The position numbers and the translations under genes are program-made. Under the pieces are notes generated by a model that had not been told where the DNA came from, did no database searches, and saw only the letters and a program-made list of their open reading frames with translations. 64,000 nucleotides of DNA from Paramecium octaurelia (taxonomy: Eukaryota; Ciliophora; Oligohymenophorea; Peniculida; Parameciidae): assembly GCA_905182995.1 (NCBI GenBank), contig CAJJDP010000139.1, positions 107,893 through 171,892 of the forward strand, read 5' to 3'. Positions 60,916 to 64,000 of this stretch are shown here, in pieces (position 1 is the stretch's first letter; each line of letters starts with the position of its first letter).

Positions 60916-61727
60916 TCATTTTTATGTCCTAATCTCCTAACACTAAGTATTTTATTTGTCAAGACGATAAATGTTAAGAGCCTGCTCTATCTCGGATTTA
61001 AAATTGTCTAAGCTCTTTTTTCTGGTAAGACAAGAATTGGATGTTGAAGTATTGATACTTTAGTATTTTTCTAGACTTTCATTTTGAGTTTTATTTGATA
61101 TTTCTGTTATTTGGCGAGTATGCAATTTTTCCATTAACATTTACTTCAATACTTTTACCTATATTATTTATTTTATTACATCTTTTTTTAGATCTTCATT
61201 TATTCGTTTCTAATCCACTAACTAATTATTGATGGCTGAAATAAATAATAAAAATACTTTCAAGTCTTATATCATATTATTTTTTTTAGGTTTCAATCAT
61301 TTGATTCGCTTTATTTAGTTCTAATTAAAATTTACATAAACTTTATACATTGCTTTAAGTCTTTAATTTCTTCTATGTATAATTTGAATATTTAAGCATG
61401 GGCGGCCTCTAAAACAATAGAATCTAATTTTTATTTATTTTCATTAACTAAATCTGAGATTGGGGTTTAATTAGGTATAATAGATTTAGGGTTTTCAGAA
61501 AGACGTGGACTGATGATGGGAGATGTTTATTTTGAGAAATTTTGTTTTTCAACTTTGATTTGTTGCCTTAGAGAATTGATCTCATTCAGCAATTCAGGAG
61601 CCATATCGGATTTATGCATTTTATAGAACTGATGGGAAAACTTTAGGAAATTTTTTTCAGCTTTTTTATTGACTTATTTGGAGACAGTGTATATTTTCAT
61701 CATTTCTCGCAATTTCTATTCATTCAT
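60916..61727 (-). CDS. Coiled-coil protein, unrecognised
   Basis: ATG 61727 (MNEQKLREMMKIYTVSK) to TGA 60918-60916. Introns of 28 nt (GTATAA...AATTAG) and 22 nt (GTATTT...TTCAG) join about 250 aa. Most of it is coiled coil: LLNEINSLRQQIKVEKQ, then LNKANQMIETQKKQYDI and LVDQKRINEDLKKDVI. A Ser/Pro stretch (TSPIISPRLSENP) near residue 75 may be a phosphorylation site. Probably cytoskeletal or basal-body associated, but this is inference. Confidence 0.68.
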
Positions 61728-62203
61728 TTTTATATAAATCTGATTAAAATTAAAAACTATTGAGAACACTTAAATAATCCGCGAATAAAGTTCTCCTTCT
61801 TTTAAAAAATGAATTTCACTATTAAATGGCAGACTTTAATTAAAAAAAAACAATAGTTTATAGATTTTAAAAAAATTATAAAATACTTTTTGGATGATTA
61901 CAATATAACTATAGAACAGATAAATTGTCACTTCTATTAGAAATCTAGTTAATTTGTTTCTATTTATGAATTTATCTATGCAAAATTGAACTTGTAATAG
62001 ATATGATAATTTTAGAGTTTTATTTTTATAATTATTTATGGAATTTTTAATACACTTTAAATTAGTATATGTAATTTTGAATTATTACCATTTATATATT
62101 AATTTACCATTTTTGTAAAATTTTACTTGAAACTATTTAAATTTCTGTTTAGGTTGATAAATAAATTTATTGATGATATTCAATGAATAATAATTTAAAA
62201 AAT
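61728..62203. other. AT-rich intergenic stretch
   Basis: About 475 bp between same-strand genes. No supported gene. Confidence 0.4.
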
Positions 62204-62632
62204 TCAATTCTTTAATTCATGGATAATTGTATAACAAAGTGTAAAGATGAAAGATATTAGCACGAAAGCCAAGCAAATTTCATAAAATTTTTCTTCATTT
62301 GATTTAGGGCATATTTTGTTATCTTTTAAAGATGATTGAATCGTTTTGGTTCTTCTTTCTAATTCTATAATCTTTCTAAATTCTTATTTAATATTTGATG
62401 TTTAGTATTATGATTGATTGATTTATTCGGTAATGTTTTTGATTTTTAATTCTTGTATCGCCTAAAGCATGCTTCCCCTTGGAGTTACCAATTATTATTG
62501 ATTACTATGATTTGATTCCTATAAATAATGGCTATGCTATAATTAATTCAATTATTAAATATCACTTGAGTCTATCTAGCTAATTCTTTTTTTAATTGTC
62601 GAGTAGGTTCTGATGTAATCGAAATTTATCAT
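62204..62632 (-). CDS. Tail-anchored coiled-coil protein, SNARE-like layout
   Basis: ATG 62632 to TGA 62206-62204, one exon, 142 aa. A polar Gln-rich N-terminus (DSSDIQQLNQLQHSHYLQ) leads to a helical segment (QEFRKIIELERRTKTIQSS) and a single C-terminal membrane span (ICLAFVLISFIFTLCYTII) four residues before the end. The layout is that of a tail-anchored protein; SNAREs and related trafficking proteins look like this, but the heptad register of a SNARE motif is not convincing. Function not assigned. Confidence 0.62.
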
Positions 62633-62864
62633 TATTGCATTTTTTTCCAAAATTTTCACCATCCTAGAAAAGTGATGAAATTTATTTTTAGAAATTTTCA
62701 TTTGACTTATAATTAAAATTCATTTTCAAATATAAATTTTTGATGAGAAGATATTTTATATTAACTTAGTATATCATAATAATTTTATAATTGAATATGG
62801 AATTAATAATAACTTATATGTATTAAGTTTACAATTATTTATTTCAATTATAAATTTTGTGTGC

Positions 62865-63749
62865 ATGCTAGTAAAGAGATATCGAGTTCAAATCAACCAT
62901 CTTTCATAGAATGATAATAATGTTTACTATTAAATAACAGTTACTAAAGTAAATAATGAGAGTCAAACCAAAACAACTATAAATCGATATTCAGAGTTAA
63001 AAAATTTTCATGAGAAGCTGCACAAAAATGTCACTCTCTTAAAACTCTAGATGCAATTACCACAGTTTCCAGGAAGATGTCTCTTTAACAAAACAAATCA
63101 GAATGAGGAAAGAATTGAAAAAAGGAGAATTGAATTAGAAACATATTTCAATGAACTTTTTAGCATTGATAAAATACTTAGCTTGACTCCAGTCTAATAA
63201 TATTTACCAATTGAAGGCAGTTAAAATGAATAGTAAGAATATATTTAAGAATATTAGGGTGAACATTAGTGTAAAGATTGAAAGCTATGTAATTTATGAT
63301 GGAGTTGTTGTATATGTACTTCGTTTCAAGAATGAATTCTCAAATGATGAATGGATGTACAAAAAAAGGTATTCTGAAATCAAAAGTATTCATGATGCTC
63401 TTCTTGATCAAGGATTCAAAAATAAGTTGCCATAATTCCCAACAAGGAAATTATTTGGATAAACTAATGTAAATCCAGGTAAAATATAAGATAATTTTTA
63501 TAAGAAACTATAGAAAAGAGGAAAGAAGACTTATAAATTTATTTAAATGCTCTGTTCAACACTCAAGAGATATAAGAAAGTTAAATCATTAAATTTCTTA
63601 TTTCAGATTCAAAAAAATACCATGAAAAGAATCTCAAACTTGAGTAATTAAAAAAATGTTCTACTTTAAAGTCTAAAGGGTAAGACTCAAACCAAAGAGT
63701 CGAAGAAATTTTACAGAAAACCAATTCATTAATAGATGAAAATAAATGA
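62865..63749 (+). CDS. Tandem PX-domain protein
   Basis: ATG 62865 to TGA 63747-63749. A 25-nt intron (GTAAGA...ATTAG) near 63230 and a 26-nt intron (GTAAAA...ATAAG) near 63480 keep one frame. Two consecutive PX domains are visible: first KRYRVQINHL, INRYSELKNFHEKL, LPQFPGRCLF and RRIELETYFNELF; second VNISVKIESYVI, KKRYSEIKSIHDAL, LPQFPTRKLFG and RKEDLQIYLNALF. Both carry the (K)RYSE and LPxFPxRxLF landmarks. PX domains bind phosphoinositides, mainly PI3P on endosomes. A short coiled coil ends the protein. Two PX domains in series is uncommon. Confidence 0.85.
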
Positions 63750-64000
63750 TTAATATTTTAAGTTAAAAATTCTCAATTTATTTTTACCATAATTTTGTAA
63801 TTTTAAATCATTCCTAATTTTATAGGCAGTATTAATTTATTAATTATTATTTTGCTCTCGTCAATATGCAATAAAGATCTTTTGGATATCTTAACATTGA
63901 CAATTCTAACAAAAAAGGAATTTTTTTAAATCCAATTTAGGAGCACAATAAAAGTACCAATAAATTCAAAAGATTATTGACTCATGATTACTCTCATTTT
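63750..64000. other. AT-rich end of window
   Basis: About 250 bp with no complete gene. A partly coding-like stretch from about 63830 could be the beginning of a gene that continues outside the window. Confidence 0.35.

Overview
This window is ciliate macronuclear DNA, almost certainly Paramecium or a close relative. It is very AT-rich. Long reading frames appear only when TAA and TAG are read as glutamine and TGA is the sole stop. Genes are broken by tiny GT...AG introns, mostly 20-31 nt, and are packed on both strands with gaps often under 50 bp. I identified genes by reading all six frames with the ciliate code and stitching exons by hand. I made no database searches, so family names rest on motifs visible in the translations.

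Layout. 1-9.2 kb: end of a two-TM protein, a large unrecognised protein, a PH-START-OSBP lipid-transfer protein and an Aurora-like kinase. 10.1-15.6 kb: a Ser/Thr kinase, an eIF2-alpha-kinase-like gene, a small unknown gene and a vWA protein. 16.4-20.2 kb: a VPS9-domain gene, an RPA32-like gene and a zinc-ribbon/coiled-coil gene. 20.3-22.8 kb: a decayed AGC-type kinase shown twice because two contigs overlap across a single N. 22.9-25.8 kb: two diverged tandem paralogues and a B-box protein. 26-33 kb: a three-repeat MYB, a cysteine-rich protein, a cyclin and a Tubby-like gene. 33.1-38.6 kb: two convergent genes that each carry several SP-RING-like zinc modules. 38.7-40.2 kb: a membrane-anchored PAF-acetylhydrolase-like enzyme. 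40.2-45.6 kb: a protein of roughly 1,700 aa with a long Pro/Gln/Lys/Glu repeat array, then another kinase.

Around 48-50.8 kb a second single-N contig overlap duplicates 1,365 bp. Downstream lie an MGN-start protein with a PP1-docking motif, a C2/TM protein, a coiled-coil protein, a short surface-antigen-like cysteine-rich protein, a Q-rich protein, a GLTP-fold protein, a UBE2W-type E2, small coiled-coil and tail-anchored proteins, and a tandem-PX protein.

There is no operon logic. The recurring themes are phosphorylation (five kinase genes, one decayed), lipid transfer or lipid binding (OSBP, GLTP, PX, C2, PAF-AH) and ubiquitin/SUMO-type modification (UBE2W, SP-RING-like). Several genes show frame breaks, which may be sequence errors, unusual introns or decay.
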